A DNA stretch of 64,000 nt from an uncultured Rhizobiaceae bacterium (GCA_951813045.1 CATOTF010000002.1:1-64000); one strand, 5' to 3'; shown: positions 37,440 to 46,755, numbered from the stretch's first letter. Notes: generated by a model from the sequence alone, not told the origin. Translations and numbers: made by a program.

Positions 37440-38681
37440 TCAGTGAGTGGATGGCTCAGCGCGATCAGGCCTCATAACCTGTTCAACTTCTGTATCCAAA
37501 TGATCAGCCCACCATTGCATCATTTTCCTGCGTTCATCCAAAAACTGAGCATGATGCATATATGCGGCTCTGACCTTGTTCCGCTCAACATGTGAGAGTT
37601 GCCGTTCAATAGCATCTGCATTGAATCCTTTCTCGTTCATGATGGATGATGCATTCGCACGGAAGCCGTGCGGTGTGGCCCGTGTTTTGCCCTTGGTTTT
37701 TCCATCATAGCCCATTCGAAACATTGCGAGTCGAAGGGTACCATTGGACATAGATTGGTTTCGATCCTTTTCAGACGGAAAGACCAAGGAATATTGATGC
37801 GTTATTGCCTCAATTTCTCTCAAAATTGAAATTGCCTGATCTGATAATGGGACCAAGTGAGCTGTGTTCATTTTCATGCGTTCGGCAGGAATACGCCAAA
37901 GTTTATCGGCAAAATCGAATTCATCCCATCTCGCTCCCTCAAGTTCCCCAGGGCGAACGAAGGTAAGCGTCAAAAGCTCCAACGCCAGTTGAGTAAGAAG
38001 CCTCCCTCTGGTTTTATATTGCCGTAAATCGCAGATAAATTGCCCAAGCTCCGAGTTCGGCAATGAAGCGCGGTGTGTCACTCGTCGAGTTTTAACAACA
38101 CCTGTCAGGTCAGAGGCAGGGTTATAGCTAAGCTTTCCCATCTGCACGGCATAACGAAACACCCGGCGTATATCCTGCAAAGTTCGAGCTGCAACGTCTA
38201 GGGCATCCCGTTGTTCAATGTCGCGAATGGTTTGTAAGATATCCTGCGGTCGTATTTTATCAAACGGTCTTCTGTCGAGTTCAGAATTGGCATTTTTCTC
38301 AAGTCGTCTCCAAACTCGTACAGCGTGGCTCTCATCCCATGTACCCTTTTGGTGTTCCCACCACTGCTTGGCAATATTGGAAAAAGCCTCCCCACCATCC
38401 AAAGCTTCTTCTCGTTTGATGCGTTGTTTATCTTCGTTTGGATCAACTCCCTCAGCTATTTGTAGCCGTGCTTTGTCACGGGCAATCCTTGCATCTTTGA
38501 GGCTTACTTCTGGAAAAACACCAAGAGCAAGGGTCTTTTGTTTTCCATGAAAACGATATTTCATGCGCCAATAGCAGGAGCCATTGGGCTTTATAAGCAG
38601 TCGCAACCCCCTTTCATCACTGTACCATTGATCAGTAGACTGTGGTAAAAAGCTCTTTATTTGCATAGTGGTTAGAGGCAT
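37440..38681 (-). CDS. Integrase of a genomic island (phage/P4-type tyrosine recombinase)
   Basis: The protein has about 413 residues from the ATG at 38681 (MPLTTMQIKSFLPQSTDQWY). The longer frame to 38777 adds a hydrophobic stretch not found in the family. It has an N-terminal DUF4102 Arm-binding domain (residues 1-85, with WRMKYRFHGKQKTLALGVFPE), a core-binding domain (about 100-185), and a catalytic domain. R lies in TFVRPGELEGARWDEFD, the H-x-x-R variant in ATPHGFRANASS, then LSHVERNKVRAAYMH with the tyrosine. It lies 164 bases from the 3' end of tRNA-Leu and points away from it, which is the standard arrangement for integration into that tRNA. Confidence 0.94.
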   Translation of the reverse strand: MPLTTMQIKSFLPQSTDQWYSDERGLRLLIKPNGSCYWRMKYRFHGKQKTLALGVFPEVSLKDARIARDKARLQIAEGVDPNEDKQRIKREEALDGGEAFSNIAKQWWEHQKGTWDESHAVRVWRRLEKNANSELDRRPFDKIRPQDILQTIRDIEQRDALDVAARTLQDIRRVFRYAVQMGKLSYNPASDLTGVVKTRRVTHRASLPNSELGQFICDLRQYKTRGRLLTQLALELLTLTFVRPGELEGARWDEFDFADKLWRIPAERMKMNTAHLVPLSDQAISILREIEAITHQYSLVFPSEKDRNQSMSNGTLRLAMFRMGYDGKTKGKTRATPHGFRANASSIMNEKGFNADAIERQLSHVERNKVRAAYMHHAQFLDERRKMMQWWADHLDTEVEQVMRPDRAEPSTH

Positions 38682-38844
38682 TTTGGTGCTACATTTCAAA
38701 ATCGAATTGAAGTAGCACCATATATAGCACCAAAACAAGTGAAAAACAATGAAACAAGCTGAAACAACATGAACCAAAACACATTAAAAACCCTTGTAAA
38801 CTAAGGTCTTTTGAAACAATATGAATTGGTTTGAAACAGGAAAA

Positions 38845-38929
38845 TGGTGCCCCCCGCCGGAATCGAACCGGCACTCCCGAAGGAACGGGATTTTGAATCC
38901 CGCGCGTCTACCAATTCCGCCAGAGGGGC
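38845..38929 (-). tRNA. tRNA-Leu (anticodon CAA)
   Basis: The 85-nt tRNA includes encoded CCA. The acceptor is GCCCCTC/GGGGGGC, the anticodon stem CGGGA/TCCCG holds loop TTCAAAA (anticodon CAA, reads UUG), a class II long variable arm CGTTCCTTCGGGAG follows, and the T-loop is GGTTCGATTCC. It marks the right edge of the island next to the integrase. The attachment core is expected in its 3' half, and a second copy of that segment is not present elsewhere in the window. Confidence 0.97.
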
Positions 38930-39437
38930 AACTGAATGTGTGTGGTTGACACTGTCTTGCGACTGGCGCGGACTATAGCCATGGAAAAGCAATTGGCAAC
39001 GTTAAATTGGCTAGAAATTTGTCAAAATTTACTGCGAATAATTGAGTCTATCGCTTCAAGCTCCGAACTCTGTTCGGTGAAGGCCGATTTCATTTGTTCA
39101 AGCGGCTAATCTAAAGCGTGTTTCGTTGAAGGAGATGCATTTTTACGTGTTTGAGGCCTTAATTTTGTGTGGGTCAATGTCGAAAATTACTATCGCGTAT
39201 CCGTGAGGGCAAATTAACGCGATTCGCGTTAAGGCAGCCTGAACCAGGTTTTGCCACCCGGCTTACTCAATTTTACATCTTTACCCGTCTTCAGCAATGT
39301 GACACCACCTGTTGTGAAATATGAATATTTCAAACCACCACCCTTGACGATTTGATCCATATTCGAGATAGGCAACTTTATCGGTTTGGGTTAAGGGTGG
39401 CAGTCACGATATTCGTTTTCCAAGACCGCACGCCCCC
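38930..39437. other. Intergenic stretch of about 500 bases; one candidate small ORF
   Basis: No recognised gene is present. On the minus strand 39230-39361 a 43-codon frame reads MDQIVKGGGLKYSYFTTGG...VKLSKPGGKTWFRLP. Its composition looks protein-like, but no ribosome-binding site is evident and I do not recognise it. A short palindrome ACGCGATTCGCGT lies near 39220. The rest is AT-rich. Confidence 0.35.
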
Positions 39438-40022
39438 ATGATCCGCGCCCTTTACGACTGGATGTTCAAGCTTGCCGGCCATAAACATGCCGACAAGGCG
39501 TTGGGCGGCATTGCATTTGTCGAGAGTTCGTTCTTTCCCTTTCCACCTGACGTCATGCTCATTCCCATGGTGCTGGCGAATCGCAAACGCTGGTGGCATT
39601 TTGCGCTTATTTGCACCGCGGCGTCCGTTTTAGGAGCAGTGCTTGGCTATGCCATCGGGGCACTTGCCTATGAGTGGTTGGGTAAACCGATACTGGAATT
39701 TTACGGCAAAGCGGATGCCTTCGCCAAGCTGGCTGAGACTTACAACAGCGAGTGGGGCTTACTTGCGGTGTTCGCCGGGGCGGTCACCTTTCTCCCTTAT
39801 AAGCTATTCACAATATTTTCGGGAACGACCGGGCTTAATTTTGCCCTGTTTATCGCCATATCGGTGGTCGGACGTGGCATGCGCTTTTTCATCGTCGCGT
39901 TCCTGCTTTATCTGTTTGGCGAACGCATTCAGATGTTCATTGAAAAATGGCTCGGCCCATTGTTCTTTTTGGGCCTTGCCCTTTTGGTAGGCGGCTTTGT
40001 CGCTATCAAATATTTTTTGTGA
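39438..40022 (+). CDS. YqaA-family (DedA/SNARE-associated) membrane protein
   Basis: The 194-residue inner-membrane protein has four to five hydrophobic helices. The DedA-like motifs are ALGGIAFVESSFFPFPPDV (residues 20-38) and AVTFLPYKLFTIFSGTTGL (about 115-133), followed by VVGRGMRFFIVAFLLYLFG. The YqaA branch is thought to act in membrane homeostasis or lipid handling. The ATG at 39438 (MIRALYDWMFKLA) matches the family start. dsbB follows 6 bases downstream. Confidence 0.9.
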   Translation: MIRALYDWMFKLAGHKHADKALGGIAFVESSFFPFPPDVMLIPMVLANRKRWWHFALICTAASVLGAVLGYAIGALAYEWLGKPILEFYGKADAFAKLAETYNSEWGLLAVFAGAVTFLPYKLFTIFSGTTGLNFALFIAISVVGRGMRFFIVAFLLYLFGERIQMFIEKWLGPLFFLGLALLVGGFVAIKYFL

Positions 40023-40028
40023 GGTTTC

Positions 40029-40526
40029 ATGGTGCAGCTTAACCAGACTCAGATATGTATCACTGTGACATTGGGCATGGTCGCCACTATCGGTTCCGCC
40101 TTGGCGTTTGAACACATTGGTGGGTATGTGCCCTGCGCCCTTTGTCTGGAACAGCGCAATCCTTATTATCTGGGAATCCCATTCATGGTGCTGGGCACAA
40201 TTTCTGCGCTGATGAATTGGCATTCCAACTTTACGCGCGCGATGATTGCAATCGGTTTTTTGTGCCTGCTTGCAACAATCGCACTGGGAATTTATCACTC
40301 GGGTGTTGAGTGGGGTATCTTTGAAGCTCCGGCAACCTGCGGTGCTGGCCTTTCAGCAACCGACAGCGATGCAGGAAGCCTGTTGGACAGCCTGGCCAAT
40401 GCAAAACCACCCAGTTGTGATGAGGCGGCCGGACGATTGTTCGGGGTCAGTTTTGCCAATGCCAACGTCATTGCCGCAACCGTGCTTGCGCTAATCGCGT
40501 TCAAAGGTGTTTTTAAAAGAGCCTGA
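40029..40526 (+). CDS. dsbB: Disulfide bond formation protein B (DsbB)
   Basis: The 165-residue quinone-linked membrane oxidase reoxidises DsbA-type proteins. The first periplasmic CxxC pair is in YVPCALCLEQRNPYY, with the conserved arginine after it. The second cysteine pair is Cys in PATCGAG and Cys in PPSCDEAA. Four transmembrane helices surround them. The start 6 bases after the yqaA-type gene suggests co-transcription. Length and cysteines are standard. Confidence 0.92.
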   Translation: MVQLNQTQICITVTLGMVATIGSALAFEHIGGYVPCALCLEQRNPYYLGIPFMVLGTISALMNWHSNFTRAMIAIGFLCLLATIALGIYHSGVEWGIFEAPATCGAGLSATDSDAGSLLDSLANAKPPSCDEAAGRLFGVSFANANVIAATVLALIAFKGVFKRA

Positions 40527-40549
40527 TCGATTGAAAAAATCGGGTGGAC

Positions 40550-41143
40550 TTACGGCTCCAGCGGTGCGTCCCAGTAGAGATAATCCATCCAGCTTTCGTG
40601 CAGATAATTTGGCGGAAACTTGCGCCCCGCATTATGGAGATCGTGTACCGTTGGCACCCATGGTTTCCGGTTTGGTGACATGCCGGCGTCTTTTGGCATC
40701 TTACCACCCTTGCGTAAATTGCATGGAGAACAGGCAGTGACGATGTTTACCCAGGTGGTTTGTCCTCCTTTAGAGCGCGGTATCAGATGGTCGAATGTCA
40801 GGTCATGGGGGCCGTCGCCGCAATATTGGCATTCAAACCGGTCTCGCAAAAACAGGTTGAACCGGGTGAAGGCCGGGTGACGTTGAGGCTGGATGTATTG
40901 TTTGAGCGATACAACGCTGGGCAGGTTCATCTGAAAGGACGGCGATGATACCGCGGCATCATATTCCGAGACGATATTCACCCGGTCGAGGAACACAGCC
41001 TTAATCGCATCCTGCCATGACCACAGGGATAGCGGGTAATAGGAAAGCGGTCTGTAATCGGCATTCAGCACGAGGGCCGGATGCATTTCTGGGTTGACGG
41101 CAATCGTCACCGAATAGTCCTCCTTTAGTGCTGCCCACTCCAA
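40550..41143 (-). CDS. HNH endonuclease
   Basis: The 197-residue protein has a C-terminal HNH/McrA-like domain. It contains FECQYCGDGPHDLTFDHLIPRSKGG, with the paired cysteines, the histidine of FDHLIP, N in TTWVNIVTACSPCNLRKGG and a second CxxC (about residues 113-157). The N-terminal half carries the conserved LVLNADYRPLSYYPLSLWSW motif found in these widespread chromosomal HNH proteins. Their cellular role is unsettled. It is convergent with dsbB. A start at an internal ATG (MHPALVLNADYRP, residue 20) is possible. Confidence 0.9.
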   Translation of the reverse strand: MEWAALKEDYSVTIAVNPEMHPALVLNADYRPLSYYPLSLWSWQDAIKAVFLDRVNIVSEYDAAVSSPSFQMNLPSVVSLKQYIQPQRHPAFTRFNLFLRDRFECQYCGDGPHDLTFDHLIPRSKGGQTTWVNIVTACSPCNLRKGGKMPKDAGMSPNRKPWVPTVHDLHNAGRKFPPNYLHESWMDYLYWDAPLEP

Positions 41144-41287
41144 CTGGTTTTCGGTTAGAGTTCAACAACAAAGGTCATCACAAGCGAACAGTCTATGTTG
41201 AGTAAGAGTGATTTGTGAACCCCAAGCGTTTTTTAACTCAAAACATACCCCGTTTTTCTTTTTGTAGAACACTCGGGTGAAGTGATA

Positions 41288-41953
41288 TTACAGCGCCGAC
41301 CGGCCCTTTATACGGGCATAGTGCGCGTAAAGAACCCGCGCCGCGACACCGCAAAGCGGTGCCCATCGCTGTGCCAGATCGCGTGTTGTTTTAGCGTCAG
41401 GTTTTTCATCGAGCCCCATAACGTCACCAATAGCATGTTGCAGGGCGACATCTCCGGCTGGAAAAATATTGGTGTGACCTGCGCAAAAAAGCAGAAATAC
41501 TTCAGCCGTCCACGGTCCAATTCCCTTCAAGCGGGTTAAAGCGGCCATGGCATCGTCAACTGAAATATCACACAGCGCTTCGAGGTCGAGGCCGTCGTCA
41601 GCGATAGCATGGGACAAGCCGGTAAGGGTGACTTGCTTCGCCCGGGATTGGCCTGCAGCAATCAACGGGGTTTCGCCTGCGGCCAAAAAAGTCTCCGCGT
41701 CAAATGATTGGATTGCGGACAGTGTACGTTCAAAGATCGCCGATGCGCTGGCCTTTGATACCTGTTGTGCGGTGATGATTTGAGCCATGCCTTCAAACCC
41801 CGGTGCGCGGTGGCGCAAGGGAATTTCCGCAAGAGCGTCCACAATGTGGGAGAGTTGCGGGTCAATGACCAGCAGTTGTGACACACCGGTGGCGAGTTCT
41901 TCCTCGGTGCGAATACGGGTGATGGGCATATCGGGCTTTTGTTTATGGCGCAT
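41288..41953 (-). CDS. DNA-3-methyladenine glycosylase II, AlkA-type (HhH-GPD)
   Basis: The 221-residue base-excision glycosylase removes alkylated purines. The helix-hairpin-helix is in LTRLKGIGPWTAEVFLLFC (about 144-162), and the catalytic aspartate follows in FPAGDVALQHAIG (about 173). The N-terminal part begins with QIITAQQVSKASASAIFER. Length fits the short bacterial AlkA/MagIII class. It is divergent from gluQ, with 18 bases between the starts, so the two promoters must overlap. Confidence 0.9.
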   Translation of the reverse strand: MRHKQKPDMPITRIRTEEELATGVSQLLVIDPQLSHIVDALAEIPLRHRAPGFEGMAQIITAQQVSKASASAIFERTLSAIQSFDAETFLAAGETPLIAAGQSRAKQVTLTGLSHAIADDGLDLEALCDISVDDAMAALTRLKGIGPWTAEVFLLFCAGHTNIFPAGDVALQHAIGDVMGLDEKPDAKTTRDLAQRWAPLCGVAARVLYAHYARIKGRSAL

Positions 41954-41971
41954 GGGTCGTAACTATGCCCC

Positions 41972-42871
41972 ATGCCGGATTTAACGCCACCCGTTTTTAG
42001 ATTTGCACCCAGCCCAAATGGTCACTTGCATTTGGGCCACGCCTATTCGGCGCTGTTTAATCAACAGATGTGCCGGGAATACGATGGTGAATTCCTGCTG
42101 CGCATCGAGGATATTGACCGCACGCGCTGTACACCAGAACTCGAAGAAGAAATGTTGGAAGACCTGCGTTGGCTTGGCATTTCTTGGCAGGGCGAACCCC
42201 GCCGACAATCGGATCATTTTGAAGATTATGCATCAGCCCTTGAGACATTGCGGGAAGCGGGCTTGGTCTATCCGTCTTTCATGACCCGCGGGGAGGTTAA
42301 ACGAGCCATTTCCGATTTGCGCGATAAAGGGGAATGCTGGCCCACTGACCCTGATGGTTCCCCATTGTACCCCGGTGATGAGAGAGGCTGGAGCGTTGAC
42401 GCACAGCAGCGGGAACTCCAAGCCAACCCCAAACATATCTGGCGTCTTAATATGAAAGCGGCGCTTGACCATGTTGCCGGTGATATTGCCTGGGTGGAAA
42501 CAGGTAGCGGCTCCGACGGTGAGACCGGAGATTGCCTTGCCGACCCGTCAGCCTGGGGGGATGTGGTGCTGGCGCGTGCTGATACGCCAACGAGTTATCA
42601 CCTTTCGGTGGTGCTGGATGACGCAGCACAAGGCATCTCCCATGTAGTGCGGGGGTGTGATTTGTTTCACGCAACGGCGGTTCACCGTGTGCTTCAGATC
42701 CTTCTTGGACTTCCCGCTCCCATCTATCATCACCATGATCTGATTTTGCGGGAAGATGGTCGAAAACTGTCCAAATCAGCGCAGGATACAAGTCTGCGTT
42801 CCCTGCGCCAAAGCGGTATGACGCCTGATGACATAAAACGGATGGTGGGGTTTAGTGCGCGTTTCGTTTAA
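41972..42871 (+). CDS. gluQ: Glutamyl-Q tRNA(Asp) synthetase
   Basis: The 299-residue protein resembles the catalytic half of glutamyl-tRNA synthetase, without the anticodon-binding domain. It attaches glutamate to queuosine in tRNA-Asp. The class I signature is FAPSPNGHLHLGHAYSAL (residues 11-28), and the KMSKS-like loop is GRKLSKSAQDTSL (about 266). An RIEDIDRTRC substrate motif is present. A zinc-binding set typical of some GluQ is not obvious here. The inverted repeat GCGCGTTTC/GAAACGCGC (42857-42891) spans its end and may act in 3'-end formation. Confidence 0.94.
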   Translation: MPDLTPPVFRFAPSPNGHLHLGHAYSALFNQQMCREYDGEFLLRIEDIDRTRCTPELEEEMLEDLRWLGISWQGEPRRQSDHFEDYASALETLREAGLVYPSFMTRGEVKRAISDLRDKGECWPTDPDGSPLYPGDERGWSVDAQQRELQANPKHIWRLNMKAALDHVAGDIAWVETGSGSDGETGDCLADPSAWGDVVLARADTPTSYHLSVVLDDAAQGISHVVRGCDLFHATAVHRVLQILLGLPAPIYHHHDLILREDGRKLSKSAQDTSLRSLRQSGMTPDDIKRMVGFSARFV

Positions 42872-42962
42872 AATGATTCATTGAAACGCGCTTGAGCTCT
42901 TGTTTCGTGCGGATCTTTATCGCTCATACGCGAGAACGAATAAGCGCGATACACATTGAGGG

Positions 42963-43910
42963 TTAAACCACCGACAACCAGAAGGGCAGGGTGACGATGC
43001 CACCAAGCGTCGTGAATACAATTGAATTTGTTGCCAGCCCCTGCGCCACTTTGAAATAATGGGCAAACATATAGGCATTGACGCCAGTCGGGCAGGAGGC
43101 GGCGAGAAGCGCTACTTTAAGCCAGAGAATCGGCAAAGGTAACACCTGCGTTCCCACGAAATAAATAGCTGTCGGAAAGACCATCAGGCCCAAGATTGAA
43201 AGTATTGCGGCGGGAAACATGTTCCCTTTAATGCCGTATTTTATGAGGCCCATTCCAAGTGAAAATAAGGCAAGTGGCCCGGTTGTGCGTGCCAACAGGT
43301 CCATTACCTCACGGGGAAGGCCACTGATTCCAACTCCCGTTTGGCGCCAGATTATGCCCGCAAAAATCCCGATGATGATTGGGTTGACCATGAAGTTGCG
43401 CAGGAGGTTCCACGCCACCTCGGACGGCTTCAATGGATTTTGTTCCGCCCCGTCCGCACGTACCGCCCACTCCATCAGGAATGTGGAAATCACCATCATA
43501 GTCGGTAGATGAATTGCTAACAGGAAAAACAGAATTTGCAGGCCTTCCTGTCCATATGCCCGTTCAACCATGGGTATTCCCAGTAAAACGAGATTTGAGT
43601 AACCGGCGGCAGCCCCGGAGATGACGGCGGAACGGGCGTCCCGGTTAAACAGAACTCGCATCACGACCATGGCGCTGATCCAGACAACGGCGATGCCGGA
43701 AAAATAGACTACGATGAATATCCAGGGGTTCACATCGGCAAACTCTGCGGTTGCAATGGAGCGCATCAACAGGATTGGTACGGCGACTTTGAAAACAAAA
43801 TCTGCGATGCCATCACCCGATTCCTGATTGAGATACCCAAGCCGTGCAGTGGCATAGCCTAGTCCGATTAGGCAGAAGACAGGTAGAACAATATCGACAA
43901 TGGCATCCAT
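42963..43910 (-). CDS. AEC-family transporter (auxin efflux carrier type)
   Basis: The protein has about 315 residues from the ATG at 43910 (MDAIVDIVLPVFCLIGLGY), which is the family's usual start. The frame upstream is polar and out of character. Ten hydrophobic helices are arranged in two halves of five, with VFKVAVPILLMRSIA in the first half and GIPMVERAYG near the middle. Members export small carboxylates or malonate-like anions; the substrate here is unknown. Confidence 0.9.
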   Translation of the reverse strand: MDAIVDIVLPVFCLIGLGYATARLGYLNQESGDGIADFVFKVAVPILLMRSIATAEFADVNPWIFIVVYFSGIAVVWISAMVVMRVLFNRDARSAVISGAAAGYSNLVLLGIPMVERAYGQEGLQILFFLLAIHLPTMMVISTFLMEWAVRADGAEQNPLKPSEVAWNLLRNFMVNPIIIGIFAGIIWRQTGVGISGLPREVMDLLARTTGPLALFSLGMGLIKYGIKGNMFPAAILSILGLMVFPTAIYFVGTQVLPLPILWLKVALLAASCPTGVNAYMFAHYFKVAQGLATNSIVFTTLGGIVTLPFWLSVV

Positions 43911-44000
43911 GGGTTTCGCATATCGCTGACACAGGCGGATAACAATGGTGGGGTGATTATTTTTCTCGACAAGTCGACATAGCACTGGCACGTCATCGCG

Positions 44001-44876
44001 ATGCTTGCACGAATTGCACCTCTTTTATTTGTCTGCCTCTGGGCCACCGGATTTATTGGTGCTCGGCTCGGCCTTCCTTATTCCGAGCCAGGTACATTTC
44101 TTGCGCTACGCTTTGCTATCGCGTTTTTTCTGCTGGTCGGGATTGCGGTCATTGCGGGGGCTTCCTGGCCGGGTGGGCGTGCTGCTGCCCAGTCGATCTT
44201 CATTGGTGCTCTTATCCACGGTGTCTACCTAGGTAGCGTGTTTTGGGTGATCGACAGGGGCATGCCTGCGGGTATCGCAGCAGTGGTCGTAGGGATGCAA
44301 CCGTTATTGACCGCGCTGATTGCCGGCTGGTGGCTCAAGGAGGTTATCACACGGCAACACTGGATCGGGCTTGCGCTGGGTATGATGGGTGTTTTTCTGG
44401 TTCTCTACCCGGGGCTTGATGTCACCAGTAGCGGGATCACAATTCTGACGATTGGAGTGGCGATAATCGGCATGATATCCGCGACCGCAGGCACTGTTTT
44501 TCAAAAGAAATTTGCAACATCTACTGACCTTAGAACGGGGAATGCGCTTCAATACCTTGGTGCATTTATGCCTGTCATGGTGCTGGCATGTTTTTCTGAA
44601 ACCGGCACGATTGAGTGGAGTAGGGACATGATTATCGCTATGGTCTGGTCGGTACTGGTATTATCGATCATCGCGATCTTCATCCTCATGTGGCTGATCC
44701 GCGAAGGATCTGTGGCGAAAGTATCATCCCTGTTTTTTCTGGTTCCGGCCGTTGCCGCCATCATGGCGTATTTCCTGTTCAACGAAAAACTGACACTCAT
44801 CCAGCTTATAGGCATGTTTGTTTGCGCGGTGGCTGTTGCCATGGCTGCGAGGGCAAACCGAAAACCTGTCGCTTAG
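44001..44876 (+). CDS. EamA-family (DMT superfamily) transporter
   Basis: The 291-residue membrane protein has ten helices in two EamA repeats (about 1-135 and 145-285). The first repeat starts LLFVCLWATGFIGARLGLP, and it has the family's IAAVVVGMQPLLTALIAGWWL. The second repeat ends with FLVPAVAAIMAYFLFNEKL. It is a likely exporter of a small metabolite. It starts only 10 bases beyond the divergent AEC frame's upstream region, so the two genes share a promoter region. Confidence 0.9.
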   Translation: MLARIAPLLFVCLWATGFIGARLGLPYSEPGTFLALRFAIAFFLLVGIAVIAGASWPGGRAAAQSIFIGALIHGVYLGSVFWVIDRGMPAGIAAVVVGMQPLLTALIAGWWLKEVITRQHWIGLALGMMGVFLVLYPGLDVTSSGITILTIGVAIIGMISATAGTVFQKKFATSTDLRTGNALQYLGAFMPVMVLACFSETGTIEWSRDMIIAMVWSVLVLSIIAIFILMWLIREGSVAKVSSLFFLVPAVAAIMAYFLFNEKLTLIQLIGMFVCAVAVAMAARANRKPVA

Positions 44877-45017
44877 CATTGCTCCATATTCGGATTATGA
44901 GATAACCCCTGCACCCTGCACCCTGCATCATATAGAAAGACGGCGGACTGCATTGGCATGTTGCGAACAAAGACTTAAATAAAGTCCAGCTAACTATCCC
45001 GATGGCCATAATCCAAC

Positions 45018-45194
45018 ATGAATATAATCATTCTTATCGCATGTTTTGTCGTAGCCCTTGTCCTTTTCAGGGGGCTTTGGAACATGATGCAAGGTGGCCC
45101 GGGTAACACCTCGCAGAAGCTGATGCGAATGAGAGTTGTTGCCCAGGGCATAACGTTGATCATCATTGTAGCTGTGGTGTATTTGTCACGCTAA
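45018..45194 (+). CDS. Small twin-transmembrane protein (HIG1-domain type)
   Basis: The 58-residue protein (MNIIILIACFVVALVLF, then RGLWNMMQGGPGNTSQKLMR, then a second helix GITLIIIVAVVYLSR) has two membrane helices joined by a G-G/SQKLMRxR loop. That is the pattern of the small HIG1-like proteins found next to the adenosyltransferase gene in rhizobia. Their role may be in respiratory-complex stability, as for eukaryotic HIG1 proteins, but this is inferred. Confidence 0.8.
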   Translation: MNIIILIACFVVALVLFRGLWNMMQGGPGNTSQKLMRMRVVAQGITLIIIVAVVYLSR

Positions 45195-45320
45195 GAGGAT
45201 AGATACCATATCGTCTCTTATACCTCTTGCGAATCGGCTTTGTTTAGCTATCTTCACGCAAAATTCTTTCTTTGGCGGGTAGAATCAATGTCTTCCCGAT
45301 ATATCTAAAGCGTCTGTTCC

Positions 45321-45923
45321 ATGAAAAAACTGTCTTTGCTTCTTCTCACCTCCGCTTCATTAGCATTTGCGGCACCCGCACATGCTGGACAAGGGGTTAT
45401 GGATGCCAATGGTTTCATCAACGAAGCCCGCGTTGGCGCCATTTGGGCGTAACCGGATTTTCTGGATAATGGGCACAATGAAGACAATCAATTTGCAATT
45501 ACGGCGCAAATATTACTCAATCCCTTTAGTTTGGATCTGTTTGATCTTGCCGATGGCGGTGAATCCAACTTTGTTAAGTCACTCCTGAATCCACGTCCCA
45601 CCATTGGCGGAACGCTTAATCTGGATGACGACGGCACCGATTATATCCACGCCGGTCTGGTTTGGCATTTTGAAGTAACTGAAACATTCTTCGTTGAGGC
45701 CGGTTTTGGCGGTGGTTGGAACAACGGTAGCGATGCCGGGACTGCAACACGTGCAGCAATCGGATCAAACTTTCTCTTCAACGAAAGTTTCGCAATTGGG
45801 GCCAATATTGCGGAAAACCTGACATTCCTTGTTCAGATTGATCACCTGTCCCACGCTGGTCTGGGTGGTAATAACAACCGGGGCCTGACAAACCTGTCTG
45901 CGCGTATTGGTTATAAGTTCTAA
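45321..45923 (+). pseudogene. PagL-like lipid A deacylase (acyloxyacyl hydrolase) interrupted by an in-frame stop
   Basis: The frame starts with a signal peptide (MKKLSLLLLTSASLAFAAPAHA) and continues to RVGAIWA, where TAA (45450-45452) replaces codon 44. The same frame then runs on to 45923 with family motifs. These are LLNPRPTIGGTLNLDD, TETFFVEAGFGGGWNNG, the active-site H-x-S in QIDHLSHAGLG, and a final aromatic GLTNLSARIGYKF, typical of an outer-membrane barrel. Only one codon is wrong. It may be a recent nonsense mutation, a sequencing error, or read-through. Confidence 0.82.
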
Positions 45924-46042
45924 ATTAACTGCCTGGATTCTGGCCTGGACACTGGTTCCAAATGCGTGGCGCGCTTGTGAGGACTTTCTTTTTGGTTTGC
46001 CGTTGATAAGGTCCGCGTGAAATTTACCTATAGAACGCACCC

Positions 46043-46621
46043 ATGGTTATCCTGAACAAAATCTACACGAAAACCGGCGATGACGGCACAACCGGCCTTG
46101 GCACCGGTGAACGCAGGTTAAAATTTGATCTGAGGGTTGAAAGCTACGGTACAGTTGATGAAACCAATGCCTCTATTGGTTCAGCCAGATTGCATACCGG
46201 GCAGTGGCCTGATCTCGACGCCATGTTACTGCGCATTCAAAACGACCTGTTCGATCTCGGTGCTGATCTGGCGACACCCGAAACCGACGAAAAGCTTGAG
46301 TACGAGCCGCTACGTCTCATCAAGAGTCAAGTTGCGCGGGTGGAGGCGGACATTGATTTACTCAACAGCGATCTTAATCCATTACGGTCATTCATATTGC
46401 CGGGCGGGTCTCCTGCTGCAACCGCACTCCATGTTGCGCGAACCGTGGCCCGTCGTGCAGAACGCTTGATCGTTCATCTAGCCCAGTCGCCTGAAGAGCA
46501 GGTTACGCCCCAGTGTATTCATTATATGAACCGCCTTTCGGATTTCCTGTTTGTGGCGGCGCGCTACACCAACAACGGCGGCAAAGATGATATTCTTTGG
46601 GTGCCTGGTGAAAACAGATAA
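46043..46621 (+). CDS. Cob(I)alamin (cob(I)yrinic acid a,c-diamide) adenosyltransferase, PduO type
   Basis: The 192-residue protein makes adenosylcobalamin from ATP and reduced corrinoid. The N-terminal ATP-binding signature is KIYTKTGDDGTTGLGTGERR (residues 6-25), then GTVDETNASIG. The helix with RTVARRAERLIVHL and a final LNRLSDFLFVAARYTN-like motif (MNRLSDFLFVAARY here) closes the active site. The genes around it (twin-TM protein, rhomboid, etfBA) are the usual neighbours in this group of bacteria. Confidence 0.95.
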   Translation: MVILNKIYTKTGDDGTTGLGTGERRLKFDLRVESYGTVDETNASIGSARLHTGQWPDLDAMLLRIQNDLFDLGADLATPETDEKLEYEPLRLIKSQVARVEADIDLLNSDLNPLRSFILPGGSPAATALHVARTVARRAERLIVHLAQSPEEQVTPQCIHYMNRLSDFLFVAARYTNNGGKDDILWVPGENR

Positions 46622-46755
46622 GTTTGATGTATCAATCCAACATTGGAAAAACCTGGAAACAGGGTTAGATAGTCGTCAAAGCCAAAATCTGGACCAACGC
46701 GATTTTTATTCCCATCCATGACGGTAAACCGGTTCGTTTCATTCGTCTGCAATGG

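Noticed and set aside
42857-42891. Inverted repeat GCGCGTTTC/GAAACGCGC at the gluQ end as a terminator
   Set aside because: The arms are 17 bases apart, partly inside the coding region, and no T-run follows. It was mentioned with gluQ only.
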